Position numbers and translations under genes: made by a program. Of a stretch of DNA of 64,000 bases, positions 1 to 62,033 are shown piece by piece. The notes under the pieces are model-generated. The model was not told the origin of the DNA, ran no database searches, and saw only the letters and a program-made list of their open reading frames with translations. Every line of letters starts with the position of its first letter. The stretch's first letter is position 1. Source of the stretch: Amorphochlora amoebiformis (lineage: Eukaryota; Cercozoa; Chlorarachniophyceae); assembly GCA_054601695.1 (NCBI GenBank), contig BAAHQB010000043.1, forward strand, positions 310,001 through 374,000, in the 5' to 3' direction.

Positions 1-9
1 TTAATCTTA

Positions 10-100
<91 letters not shown>

Positions 101-104
101 CATA

Positions 105-139
<35 letters not shown>

Positions 140-169
140 CATATATATATATATGCAGACATATATAAT

Positions 170-218
170 CAATCACCATATTTCTGTATAAGAGGTAGAT
201 ATCGTTAACCTTACATTG

Positions 219-253
<35 letters not shown>

Positions 254-313
254 TAAATATAATGAATCACCATATTTCTTGGATCAATAGGTAGGATGGA
301 TATTGTTAACCTT

Positions 314-365
<52 letters not shown>

Positions 366-429
366 GACATATATAATCAATCACCATATTTCTTGGATCA
401 AGAGGTGGGATGGATATCGTTAACCTTAC

Positions 430-434
<5 letters not shown>
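170..434 (-). repeat. Echo array of patatin exon 5 donor edge
   Basis: Three imperfect copies (about 170-216, 262-319, 376-434) of the last ~55 bases of exon 5 plus its donor, each separated by (TA)n. They lie on the intron side of the true exon end at 481 in the same orientation. Each keeps the ATG|GTGATT junction seen at the true site, or a near match to it. Confidence 0.85.
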
Positions 435-471
<37 letters not shown>

Positions 472-480
472 ATCAATCAC

Positions 481-1488
481 CATATTTCTTGGATCAAGAG
501 GTAGGATGGATATCGTTAACCTTCCGCTAATCTTCTCCATTGCATCCTCAGGCAGAATATCTTTGAGAACACAGTACAAAACACAGGAAGAGGGAATAGC
601 ACAGAGACACAAAAAGGATGTGACAATTAGGATAGATATGATAGATATGGTAGCTACGACACACCGTTCATCAACCTAAGACGTAAAGACCTATCCCTCT
701 TCTCCACCCTCCGCTCGCTCCCTCCTCCCTTCCCCTACTTCCCGTCCCTCTCTCCTCATCCCCTCGCTTTTCTTTCTCCCATGTATTTCTCTTTCCTTCT
801 CCCCCTCCCTTCTCTCCCCATCCCCATCGGAGCAACATGTGTTGAAATATACCATAAAAGCGCTTCCTCATCTCTGCCTCCAGCTTCCCAAAGCCCCCGT
901 TAGGCGTCCGGTACCAGTGTGCCATCTCGGATACGTAACTCATGATCTCTTCGTGCGAAAATCCGCAGCAGATAGCCGTGGCCTGCTCAAAACTCATGTG
1001 TATTATCGAATATGCCGACTCTTTTGGTCTTGTGATATCCGGGTTGAATTCAAGAAATGGTTGTGTTCGGACTTCGGGGGTTTATGTTTTCTGAGATAAG
1101 GGGTTCTAGACTCAAAACGGAGGCCAGGATAATGTTGAGATCTCAAATGAATGGTCAAATGGATGCATGTACCACGAGAGAACCCCCCGACGCCCCAGCA
1201 TAGCACGTCTCCTCGTCCACCATCCCCATTTCTGCCGATAATTCGAAGGGTCAACTCAAATAATAATAAATATCGAATTCAACTGTGAATCAAATGCATA
1301 ACCCACTGAAATCGACCTTGGAGCACGTGCACTGCACCGACGTGAAATGGCAAAAGCCAGCCCGAACCGCTGAGAGCTATTCTATCAATTTTTCGACCCT
1401 CATTTCGAAAGGAATGGTAGCATCTTGTCAACTTCGTTCTGTTGAAGCGCAAGTTTCGGATCGCAAACGCCGCTGCGCGGAGCAGCAT
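481..1488 (-). CDS. Patatin-like phospholipase, 5' five exons; gene continues past the left edge
   Basis: Serine acyl hydrolase of the patatin/PNPLA family, expected to deacylate lipids. Exons on the minus strand: 1488-1317, 1231-1173, 982-837, 675-665 (an 11-base microexon) and 560-481; all phases agree. Residues 1-27 ([15 protein letters not shown]...) are Arg-rich without acids, like a mitochondrial presequence. The oxyanion-loop region reads [16 protein letters not shown] (about 38-53). The nucleophile elbow is GASGG with Ser72, where GxSxG is the family rule. It is followed by [13 protein letters not shown] and, after the microexon, [19 protein letters not shown], which matches the family's LPxDAHExxSGRLxVSLT block. 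The catalytic Asp (DGG/DGA) would lie beyond the left edge. Divergent to the kinase gene with 241 bases between start codons. The start ATG is the first in frame after the leader region; an upstream non-ATG extension is possible. Confidence 0.85.
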
Positions 1489-1729
1489 CGTCGGAACGGC
1501 CTCGTGCCTGTCGAATGGCTGACGAGGTGCGACAATAGGTAATGTCACGCGAGGATATCGTCATATCAATGGCGGATATGTGCTATATTGCATATTAGAT
1601 ATACAAGATTTGCAGTAGTCTTTTGACTTTTTTCTGGGAGAATATGCCTTTCAGGTAAAACCTCCCTAAAAATATAAGTTAAAAAATGGGACACAGGTGA
1701 GGGCCTTGAGGCAGCCGAAAACAAGCGCG
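1489..1729. promoter_or_regulatory. Divergent intergenic region, patatin / kinase
   Basis: Only 241 bases separate the two proposed start codons, so both 5' UTRs and promoters must lie here. I see no clear TATA or CCAAT box. An AG just before 1697 could be an acceptor for an upstream non-coding exon of the kinase. Confidence 0.5.
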
Positions 1730-24649
<22,920 letters not shown>

Positions 24650-24669
<20 letters not shown>

Positions 24670-24748
24670 TAGTATCGGGCTCATACCCTCTAATAGTATC
24701 GGGCTCATACCCTCTAATAGTATCGGGCTCATACCCTCTGTTAGTATC
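24650..24748 (+). repeat. 24-base tandem repeat over the kinase stop codon
   Basis: Four units of GGGCTCATACCCTCTAATAG plus TATC. The kinase stop TAA (24667-24669) is in the first unit, so the protein ends ERAHTL. Later units are 3' UTR. Confidence 0.85.
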
Positions 24749-25287
24749 GGCATAAAGTGGCCGACTGGGCAGTTCCCTTCTTCAGCTTGCACCGGGCTCA
24801 CTTCGCTGGAGATTAATTAAATTTTGTCGCAGCACCGTTATATAAGAGTCTATGTAAGTTTACATGTAAGTTTATAGAATAAAAGTCACGGCTGTGGTTA
24901 ACATGTACAAGCTAGACAAGTCTGATGGGAAGGACTGCGATATACTCATAAAGTGTATTGATTCATATCTAGCTGTTGACGGGAGATGGTATACAATTGT
25001 ACAATGTATACCGTGCATGCCGTAATCATTGCATTATACGTTCGAATTCATGTGTTTACTACGTCTAGTATGTATGACAAGTTGACAACTAGTATGTATT
25101 GAAATTCTACGTAGAGTGATACGAACGAGCTATAGTAACGCGCAGCATATGTGCATGCTACTAGCTGTGTATGCGTACGTACGTATGTTTTTATATCACC
25201 TCAGAAGCAATCGAAATTACGTATACGTCCTTGTGTAAGTGTCATAATAATTATGTAACATACGGTACCTATAATGATAATGGTATC

Positions 25288-25440
25288 CGTTGGAATAAAA
25301 AACAAAGGTTGAGTACCAATGAGTGCTATGCATGCTATTTGCATGTACGACATACACGTTCACGTGTACGATTATATATATATATATGTATAAGTTGCTA
25401 TATAATGGTACTATACGTGAATGATGTCGGTATGTATATA

Positions 25441-25474
<34 letters not shown>

Positions 25475-25805
25475 CATATGCGCTAGCGAATAACTATGAT
25501 GTAAGTTAAGTAACAGAGCACAAGGCACTACTCATTACTCCCAAGACCAAGTTTGGAAATATCGAGCTCCCCGATGGAGGCAGCGGCCGACTGATCACCG
25601 AAGGCTGTCGAATGGGACTGGGCATCGATCCATGAAACTGACAAGACCTAAAAGCGTGTAAAACTCTCTTCCGCGCGGATTAGACCAAGGATAAAGGCAC
25701 ACGTCGGGCACAAGTCATAGTTGCTTAATAGTCTTAGGATAGATTAGGCTAGATAATAATTCGGCATAGGATACCCCAGCTGGACGTGAGCCCAGCTGAT
25801 AGATT
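25288..25805 (+). repeat. Long direct repeat, copy A
   Basis: About 518 bases starting CGTTGGAATAAAAAAC, essentially identical to copy B at 26964. Similarity continues at a clearly lower level for ~90 bases past the right end. Confidence 0.9.
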
Positions 25806-26963
25806 TCAACGAGGCCGGCATGTAAAATACAACCTCCATGTCAAAATGACATGTTTTGAAGGTGACAAACGGCAAGCCGCCATCAATAATCCTCACAAAC
25901 TTCGGCAAAGCTATTCAAGCTGATCCTTATTACTGCGGGTTATGAGCAAGAGCGACGAACTGGCGTTCGTACTCACCATGTCGCCTTCTGGATGTCGCTA
26001 TGTCGCCTTCTGCGAAGATCGGAATCTCCACGCGCCGCCCCGGCCCCCTGAGGGGAGCCTTTCTCTTCGGCCTTGAGGCCAGGCTTGGAAGGGGTGGATC
26101 TGAAGTTGAGGATTGGACGGGGAAAATCTGAAGTTCCGGATCGGAAGGAAGTATGAAGTCCAGATTGAAGGGGGAAATATGACCTTTTTCGTCGCTGAAG
26201 CTTGGGGATATGATTTCCAATCTGCCTTCAACGTGATCTCAACATTTCTGTCCGTCACTCGCGCGATCACTGGAAGTGAACAATCGTCTCGCGAATTTCA
26301 AAGTGACAACTGGACGTGGATCGAGTATATTATCAACGTTGGTGGAACCAAGAAAACTTCAATGGCTTGAAGACATACCCGACATCATGGTCACACTTAT
26401 CAAGAAACATCCTGGACACAGGAAGTTCCTCGGATCTCCTCAACGTCATCTGTCGCAATAGCGAACAAGTGGAGATGGGTATAAGCATTTTTTTCAAGAA
26501 ACTCTGCACTCGTTTCAACTCTTCCAGCGCGTCGAGAACGAATTAATCGTCGACACAGCGCACACACGAGTAATTTTTATAGTGCACAGGATCTTATTTT
26601 CAGCTTATATTTTATCTTAATTTTTGTTTTTATTTATACATGACTACAATGTCTCTTACTTTTTCCTCCGTCTTTTTTCTGAGTTCACTCCTTTTCTTCT
26701 ATATTGACAGTTGGGGGGTGGATAGAGTTGGGGGAATATTTACAGAGATTTTGAGGTGTAGAACTTATCACATATCTCAATTCAATATTTTTTAAAATGA
26801 CAGTCTGCATCTATGGTTTTCTTAATTCGCATATATGTGATTATGTTTTCCCATGTTTTGCAACTCTCTCTCCGTTTGATTTTGTATTACTTTGCCAATA
26901 CTTTTTATCTGCAATTTCTCCTTTGTTCTTCTTCCCTTTCCGACGTTTGCGCCGTAGGGGGTG

Positions 26964-27114
26964 CGTTGGAATAAAAAACAAAGGTTGAGTACCAATGAGT
27001 GCTATGCATGCTATTTGCATGTACGACATACACGTTCACGTGTACGATTATATATATATATATGTATAAGTTGCTATATAATGGTACTATACGTGAATGA
27101 TGTCGGTATGTATA

Positions 27115-27148
<34 letters not shown>

Positions 27149-27479
27149 CATATGCGCTAGCGAATAACTATGATGTAAGTTAAGTAACAGAGCACAAGGC
27201 ACTACTCATTACTCCCAAGACCAAGTTTGGAAATATCGAGCTCCCCGATGGAGGCAGCGGCCGACTGATCACCGAAGGCTGTCGAATGGGACTGGGCATC
27301 GATCCATGAAACTGACAAGACCTAAAAGCGTGTAAAACTCTCTTCCGCGCGGATTAGACCAAGGATAAAGGCACACGTCGGGCACAAGTCATAGTTGCTT
27401 AATAGTCTTAGGATAGATTAGGCTAGATAATAATTCGGCATAGGATACCCCAGCTGGACGTGAGCCCAGCTGATAGATT
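26964..27479 (+). repeat. Long direct repeat, copy B
   Basis: Same sequence as copy A. A purine run (GTAGGGGGTG) stands directly before it, as a polypurine tract stands before a 3' LTR, so the pair may be LTRs of a decayed element. No coding domain is recognisable between them and the termini are not a clean TG...CA. Confidence 0.75.
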
Positions 27480-28261
27480 CCAAAAGGACGACATGTAAGC
27501 CGCAATATTCATGTCGACATGACAAGATTTCAAGGTGATCAACGGTGAACCTCTGTCAACACGCTGCACAGACTACGACTCAGTTATTCTACTGATTGTT
27601 ATTTCTACGGTATCCGTATACGTAAACGTAAGCACGCTATATACTAGATATAACATAGATGATACGGTCTATAGCTTTGACATATATAGTACTAGTACAC
27701 TCGAAGTATCAGTTGCGTATCCGAATACGCATACGTATCTTCTACGTATCACACTGAATACGTTGGCAATCTCTGGTAACTTGACTTTTAATATCATCAT
27801 GTGACAAAAAAACGACTCAAACGCTGTGCATCATACTACTGTCTAGACTGTGGGCAGTCTGTGGCACAGTATACAATTGTAATTGACGTACGCGTCTAGT
27901 ATGTATGTCGAGTCAAATTAAAGCCGAGCTCAAAGGAGTACTATACAATATTCTAGTATCTAGAGTATAGTATAATATAAATCTAGATATATATATATAT
28001 ATGTATATATACTAGATATACTATGAATACTCTAGATACTAGGATATAACACGATCGATCAATGTCCTAGCTAGAACCTCTAGTATACCAGTATACCGAT
28101 GACTCCTATGACTCCTAGGACTCGGCATGTATATATATATATATATATATATATATCTAGATATATATAAAGATATATATATATATATATATTATCTAGA
28201 TTATGTATCTAGATATCTAACTATCTAGACTATAAATATGTCGTGTGTGTTATACTATATA

Positions 28262-28435
<174 letters not shown>

Positions 28436-28445
28436 AAATATATAC

Positions 28446-28485
<40 letters not shown>

Positions 28486-28617
28486 GCCAGACATACCATA
28501 GTAGACATCATGATATGCTCGGTAAATTGTGACGGACAAGGTTGTAATGAAGTTGAATGAGTCATGGTCAGCATCCGCTAAATCTGCATCCTTCATCGTC
28601 GAGCACACTTCAACGAT

Positions 28618-30177
28618 TTATTGCAGACTAACTCCAGCACCCTGAAGATATTGGCGAATTGCGTTCTGATAGTTTGGTTCAAGCTTTGCTATCATTCCAG
28701 GCACCTTTCCAGGCATCTTCTGGCTTAATGATGCCAGACCTTGAGCCATATACTTCTTGGCATCCGCGATGTCGCCTACAGGATCGTGAACGACCTCAGG
28801 GGCAAACGCTAGACGGCAGTAAACAGTTTTGAAGCCTCGTTGAGACACGTCGAGGACGTCCTCCTCCTCGTAGGTATTCGATTCAGGGAGCTCGAAGAGC
28901 CGAACGATGGCGATCAACAGCTGCAGCCATGCTGGGCCAGCAGACAGCATCGTGCTTGACTTACACAGCAGGTCCACCATCCCTACGGCACAAGATTTCC
29001 TCTCGACATCACCTTGGACGTACTGGATATTGGGAATGATTACTTGAGTGGCTAGCTCGGGGAAGATTCCTTTCTGGACAGCGTTGATCAAGTTGACAAG
29101 AGTGTCGGCTCCATGCTTATGGCAGAAAAAAGCAACTAGACTCACGAAGTTGCAGGAGAACTTCTGAGTCTTACTTTTGCCACTCAAGCGAGCGAACATC
29201 ATCCCAAAAGCTGTGGTAGCATACTTACTCCACATATCCAATGGCATGAATTCAATTATCGCGCCGATGAGGGCCATCCCATGGTGGTCCTCTCTTTTAT
29301 TGGAGATTAGCTTTTGGAAGATCCCCAGGAGGCCCTCAATCTTGTTTCCGACAATCGTGTGGTCTACGCGCAGGTAGGCTATCAATAGCCTTATCATTGC
29401 AGGAATGTTTCCCTTGTTGGCCCACATCTGAGGGTGCAAAAGAGCTCCAAAAATGTTTTTGTACGGTCCGGTCATTCTGGTGTGTTTCTCCAGTAGCTGC
29501 GACAGGATCTGGAACACATAAGGGCCAAATTCTTGACAGGTTTCCATTCCAAGCATCTGTTCGAATGGGGGAAACAAAGCCTTCTCAAAGCTCCCGATTG
29601 CAGATTTGTCAGCCTTGCAGATGTTGTTGATGAGACAAGCCAGGGTCTCAAACAAGTAGTGGTTGAAGTGGGGATTTCTCGGGTTCTGGGCTACTTTTGA
29701 CAGAATGCTCGTGATGTTCTCGATAACAGCGCCCGTAATAGAGGCTAGCACCTCTTCTCCGGTGGAGCAGAGCCTCATTACAGCCCTCATCCCATATTCG
29801 TTTTCTGTTGATTCCTCGTGCTTGAAGATGGTAAAGAGACCACTCATCAACGGCTTAACGAAGGGCTTGATGTGTGCTTTTGTAAGCTTCGGTTTTCCCC
29901 TCTCCTTGACTGCTAGCATCCGCTCGATACTAATAGCGGCGTAAGAGTGGACGACGTAGTTGGGATGCTCTAAGTATCTGGCGATAATGGGAAGAAGCGC
30001 CAGGTATGCCTCAACCGGAAGGTGGGTTCTGTTGATGACACATAAATATTGTATTTATAACTAAACATATATACACTTGTATATATTATATGTACACACA
30101 TAACATATATATATATATATATATATATTAAATAATATGTATTGTTCATATACATACATATGTACGTATGTATGTAT

Positions 30178-30243
<66 letters not shown>

Positions 30244-32071
30244 ATATATATATATATATTATATATATATATATATGTATGTACATTCATACTTGAGGGA
30301 TCTTGAATCAGGATAGGTGAAATAAAAAAGGAAATAAACGCTAAATCTCGTGTGGAATTTTGATGCCCACCTGAACACTGCTACGAACTTTAGACAGTCG
30401 GCCTTAAGCACAGGATTTTCCTTGATATTCCCCTTCAATTCTGGGACAACTTGCTTACTGAAGAACTGGGCGACGTTGATGAACGGGTTCAGCTGTGTTG
30501 CTCCTTTAGCGCGAGTAGATCCTCTGACAGCCAGTGCAACGACAATGTACATGGCGACGTCCTTGGCCATCCAGTTCTTGCTCGGATTCGACTGGTATAA
30601 CTTGAGTTGCTGGTCTACGTATCCTTGAAGGATGAGTGTAACCTCCTTCTCGAAGAACTTGCACAGTCCTCGCACGAAATTGACCGTCGTCCTCCTTCGA
30701 GTTTCCGAATCAGAACCCTCAATATCCCTCCGTAGGTACTCGATCCCATTCACTTCGAAGTCTTCGAGATCGCTGTCCCTCAGCTTCAGCTGCGGTATGA
30801 TGACTTTCTCCGCGAACACCTAAAGATTTGCACTGGATAAGGTGGGGCAATGCAGATTAAGGAAGCATGGGTTTAGGGATGGGTAGGTTACCTTAATGGA
30901 TTGTGCGTTACCGAAAAGGTTCTTGTGCCACTCCTTCTCCACGACAGCAGTCAGGAATTGGATCGCTTTGGGGACAACCTGATCGTACATCCCTTTTTCG
31001 TCCGTCTTGGTTAGCATACTCCAAACATTTTCCACGAACTTAGGGACCCAGTTCTTAAACTCCTCGTCATACTTGTTTGCGTAGAGCCTGACGATATCGC
31101 ACACCCCCCCTTTGGTATTCTCTAGGGGTCCGGGTTCGTCGGTGTCCCTCGGCGTCAAAAGAGGGTTGTAATAGTTGATTAGGTACATGTAGCACTTCAT
31201 GAACTTGTTGATGTTGTCCTCGAAGTATTCAGGAATCGTCTGGGAACTCAGTGAGTAAAAGATCTGGCAGACAGTATCCAAACACTTGAAGATAGAGGCC
31301 AAGGCTGCTGCGTTTTGCTTCTGCCCATCGATCATCCCCGTAAGATATTCCAAAATCCCAAGCAGAGTATCTTGGAAGTTATCCATGACGAACTTGATCT
31401 CTTCCCAGAGACGGTTCGATGCGGCTTCGAAGCGATATCTGCGCACCACCATCTCCAGAACCTCAAGGACTGTGGAGATAGTTGCTGCGTCTTTCCTCTG
31501 TTTTAGCTTGCTTATGATATCCGGAAGGAAGCCTTGCCACTTTGCAGGGAAATCTTGTTTGCATATCAAGTGAATTGCTTCCCCCAGCTGTGTCCGAATC
31601 TTCTGTTCGCTGTTAAGCATCACATCCGTGATGTTCTTCTTGAGTCGATTTCGATCGTCCGGGTGAATGCGGTCCTTCTCGTCCTCGCCAACTACCCAGT
31701 ATTTCTTAACAAAGTTTTTGAGAATTACAGCCCCTGCCACCCTCGTCGGCTGAGCGGGGATGTTTTTCATGCTCACAAGCTGCAGGATGGTAACGCTGAA
31801 GCCGTTCTGGAGTTCTGCATTCTTTAAAAAATCCTCGGCTGGGGATAGAGTGAGTGTTAGACTCAGACGAATGAAAATCTATATATTACAATTGTTCACC
31901 TGCTTGGCGGGATTTCCCATCTGGGGAGATGGAATTCCGAAGATGTAGAGCAAGAGTCTGTAGCACTTGTTGACTTGCCTGGACACACAAGTATACAAAT
32001 TAGTGTCGAAGAAACTACAGTGTACACCAAATGAGGAATATAGGGGTTAAAGTGGTGACTATGCGTACCAT
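28618..32071 (-). CDS. CSE1: Exportin-2 (CSE1/CAS importin-alpha re-exporter), 962 aa
   Basis: Nuclear export receptor of the importin-beta family; it returns importin-alpha to the cytoplasm with RanGTP. Exons on the minus strand: 32071-32069 (ATG alone), 31978-31900, 31838-30892, 30819-30371, 30028-28618 (2889 bases with stop). Typical CSE1 blocks run the full length: PAKWQGFLPDII, EYFEDNINKFMK, LKLRDSDLEDFEVN, EYLRRDIEGSDSETRRR, VRGLCKFFE, NPHFNHYLFETLACL, PYVFQILSQLLEKH, GNIPAMIRLLIAYL, FELPESNTYEEE, and YLQGAGVSLQ at the end. The length is close to human CSE1L (971 aa). The N-terminal importin-beta-like region is in the 947-base exon. Only the intron at 30370-30029 has (TA)n. There are few introns and no echo arrays, unlike its neighbours. 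Intact and probably essential. Confidence 0.96.
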
Positions 32072-32244
32072 GTGGCCTCGGAACCACGCCCTTTCTGTAC
32101 GTTGGCTCCGCCCGGGAAGGAGTGGAAATTGCCGAACTTTCTTTTTCAATGGAAATTAATTCTTCGGTATTTTAAGATATCTTAAATGACTTACCTTGGA
32201 TATCTATTTTGAGATGTTAAAAAGCGTGTGGCAAAGCAGCCCCA
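32072..32244. promoter_or_regulatory. Divergent promoter region, CSE1 / VTE1
   Basis: Only 173 bases lie between the CSE1 and tocopherol cyclase start codons. AT-rich with a short TTTAAGATATCTTAAA palindrome near 32170. No standard box is recognised. Confidence 0.55.
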
Positions 32245-47219
<14,975 letters not shown>

Positions 47220-47439
47220 ATCCACTTATCCAATGAAAAATCAATGCTAAGGGAAGACATTACATATAGCTCTGCACATGCATTAGACGTAATACAATTA
47301 GTTTATAAGTTATAAACGCAGAACATAGTAATCTGCGGACGGAATTTATTATTATTTGTAGAATGGGCAACTCGTTACAGGAATATAATGTATATTTATA
47401 TATATAGAAATATATTATATAATATAAAATATGGATTCA

Positions 47440-47476
<37 letters not shown>

Positions 47477-48243
47477 GTAGAAATATAATATACTGTTAAT
47501 AATTTGCTTTTATTTTATATGTACATTATACTACATATAGCATATATGTTTACTCCGATAGTATATATAGATATATCATAGTACTATTTAAGGTCCGACA
47601 TGTATACCTTGACAACGATCGATGCACTACATGCATGGGGCAAATGCGGTAACCAAATTCTAGAAATTGGTGCCGCAAACCTCTAGACCTGATTGCCCGC
47701 TATCAACTACATATATCTAGTATATCAACCGACAGCTTATGGTGGTCCCACTAACACTAGTAACAGACCATTACATTGATTACCCCCATTAGCGTTTTTT
47801 CTTGTCACCATTTTGCGGCATCGAAGATGTTGGAAATCACATATCTCAATAAATATCGTACAAGAAGTATACATACAGTATCACGCGAGCTAGGTAGATG
47901 CAGTGCGGTCCACTGTGCGGATAGTAGTGATATATGTGAAACTCTTCATGTATCATGGTTATTTCTGAAGGGGTAGTTAATTACTAGAATTACCTAAATT
48001 ACTGCATTTAGTAGCAAGTTCTGGATTATTATATTCGACTGTACTACATGTATAATCTAGTAATGAGGCCTTACTACAGTACTAGCTTTAGTATAGTATC
48101 ATGGACGCCAACATGATTACCACAGCTTAGCCTAAAATTTACACATTGTAGTATTTTAGCGCTCACTACTCACGTTCGGACTCTGCCTGGTGCTGAAATC
48201 CCGCTTTTTTTTTTAATTTCTCGGCGAAATATCTTGTCGGCTG
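47220..48243. other. Convergent intergenic region, VTE1 / RING-H2 gene
   Basis: About 1 kb, AT-rich but complex, with no recognisable gene. A 66-residue open frame at 47776 has no family features. It must hold both 3' UTRs. Confidence 0.6.
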
Positions 48244-57865
<9,622 letters not shown>

Positions 57866-58508
57866 GCCCTCCCCCAGCTCGATTTTTCTGGGAGAACTGT
57901 CTAAGTTTCCCAGAAAAAAAAGCGCGATGCGAGCAGCGCACCCGTCTCTCCCGGGCTCGCCTGCTCGGGACGTTCCGGAAGCGGAGGTAGCGAGGTCAAC
58001 CGAACGCCGGAATCCACAGTTTGGGTGCCGAGGATATCAATGTTGTCATCCTTAGTGACAGGTTGGCGCGTTGCTCACGCGCAGTGTCACTCCTAGTGAC
58101 ATTTGTTTTGAGAACGCAACCGGAGACCGTGGGCTCCCGTAGGTCGACGTCTGGACGCGCCAACTTTGCAAGTGACATCGATGTGGAAAATGTATCAGAC
58201 GCTCTGGACCCGGCCGAAGAATCGCAATGGCGATTCTTTCGCTGCTTTGGACGGCGTTCGGGTATCGATTCGACATCTTTCCCTGTCCTGATCTTGCGCT
58301 GATCCTTTCTATCTCGGCGTCTTTCTTTCTGGATATGGAAGAATCTCGAAGTTCCGCGTTCGTTCTATCTATCTCCTCTGTCAATTTCGGTTTTTATGCA
58401 ACTGTACCCTCTGTGTGTCATCGTCTTCTGCGGAATTGTCAGTCATTTTGTGACACTGTCATGACAATCGTTTACATTTTACCTCTCTGTCTCAACATAT
58501 ATATGTTC

Positions 58509-58589
<81 letters not shown>

Positions 58590-58711
58590 TATATATTTAT
58601 ATATACATATACATACACATATATATTATAAGTCTTAATACATTATATTAGATGTAAACATTCATATGTTCATACGCAAAAAATGCATACATACAAGCAT
58701 GCTATGGCCAG
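57866..58711. other. Divergent region between RING-H2 and acyltransferase genes
   Basis: GC-richer complex sequence 57750-58490, then a (TA)n tract. It should hold the promoters and the first exon(s) of the acyltransferase. Open frames on both strands look coding-like (+: DIDVENVSDALDPAEES near 58175; -: TEEIDRTNAELRDSS near 58380). I could not choose between them. A + strand ATG at 58336 (MEESRSSAFVLS) would splice in phase 0 to 58712. Confidence 0.4.
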
Positions 58712-61333
<2,622 letters not shown>

Positions 61334-61349
61334 GTATGTCTGATTTTCC

Positions 61350-61603
61350 ACACTCTCTCTCTCTCTTTATTTCTTAATCTCTCTCATTCGCACACTTTCT
61401 CTCTCTTTCTCACCCTTTTCCTCTCTTTCTCTCCCTTTCTCTCTCTTTCTCTCCTTTCTCTCTCTTTCTCTCCCTTTCTCTCTCTTTCGCTCTCTTACTC
61501 TCTCTTTCTCTCTCTTTCTCTATATCTCTCCCATTCTCTCTCTTTCTCTCCCTTTCTCTCCCTTTCTGTCTCTTTCTGTCTCTTTCTCTATCTTTCTCTC
61601 CCT

Positions 61604-61635
<32 letters not shown>
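61350..61635 (+). repeat. (CT)n / (TTTCTCTC)n tract
   Basis: Pyrimidine-only run directly after the exon ending at 61333. Confidence 0.9.
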
Positions 61636-61680
<45 letters not shown>

Positions 61681-61724
61681 GCCGTCCCAGCATCCCTTAG
61701 TTTTCGTTCCCTCTGTTTCCTGGG

Positions 61725-61817
<93 letters not shown>

Positions 61818-61919
61818 ATATATGTGTATATATATATATATACTATATATATATATATATATATGCCGTCCCAGCATCACTTAGTTTTCATTCCCTCTGT
61901 TTCCTGGGACGGCATATAT

Positions 61920-61965
<46 letters not shown>

Positions 61966-62033
61966 CATATATACATATATATATGCCGTCCCAGCATCCC
62001 TTAGTTTTCGCTCCCTCTGTTTCCTGCGGCTAT
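61681..62033 (+). repeat. Three copies of a 50-base hairpin unit
   Basis: 61681-61730 and 61864-61913 have perfect 10-base inverted ends (GCCGTCCCAG / CTGGGACGGC). The copy at 61984 lacks the right arm and runs into the next array (CTCCCTCTGTTTCCTG shared). Confidence 0.9.

Noticed and set aside
25930-26546. Short open frames between the direct repeats, some Ser/Pro/Arg-rich
   Set aside because: No zinc knuckle, protease, integrase or reverse transcriptase motif seen; too short and unsupported to call.
47776-47976. 66-residue open frame
   Set aside because: No family features, no neighbours in phase, in a convergent intergenic region.
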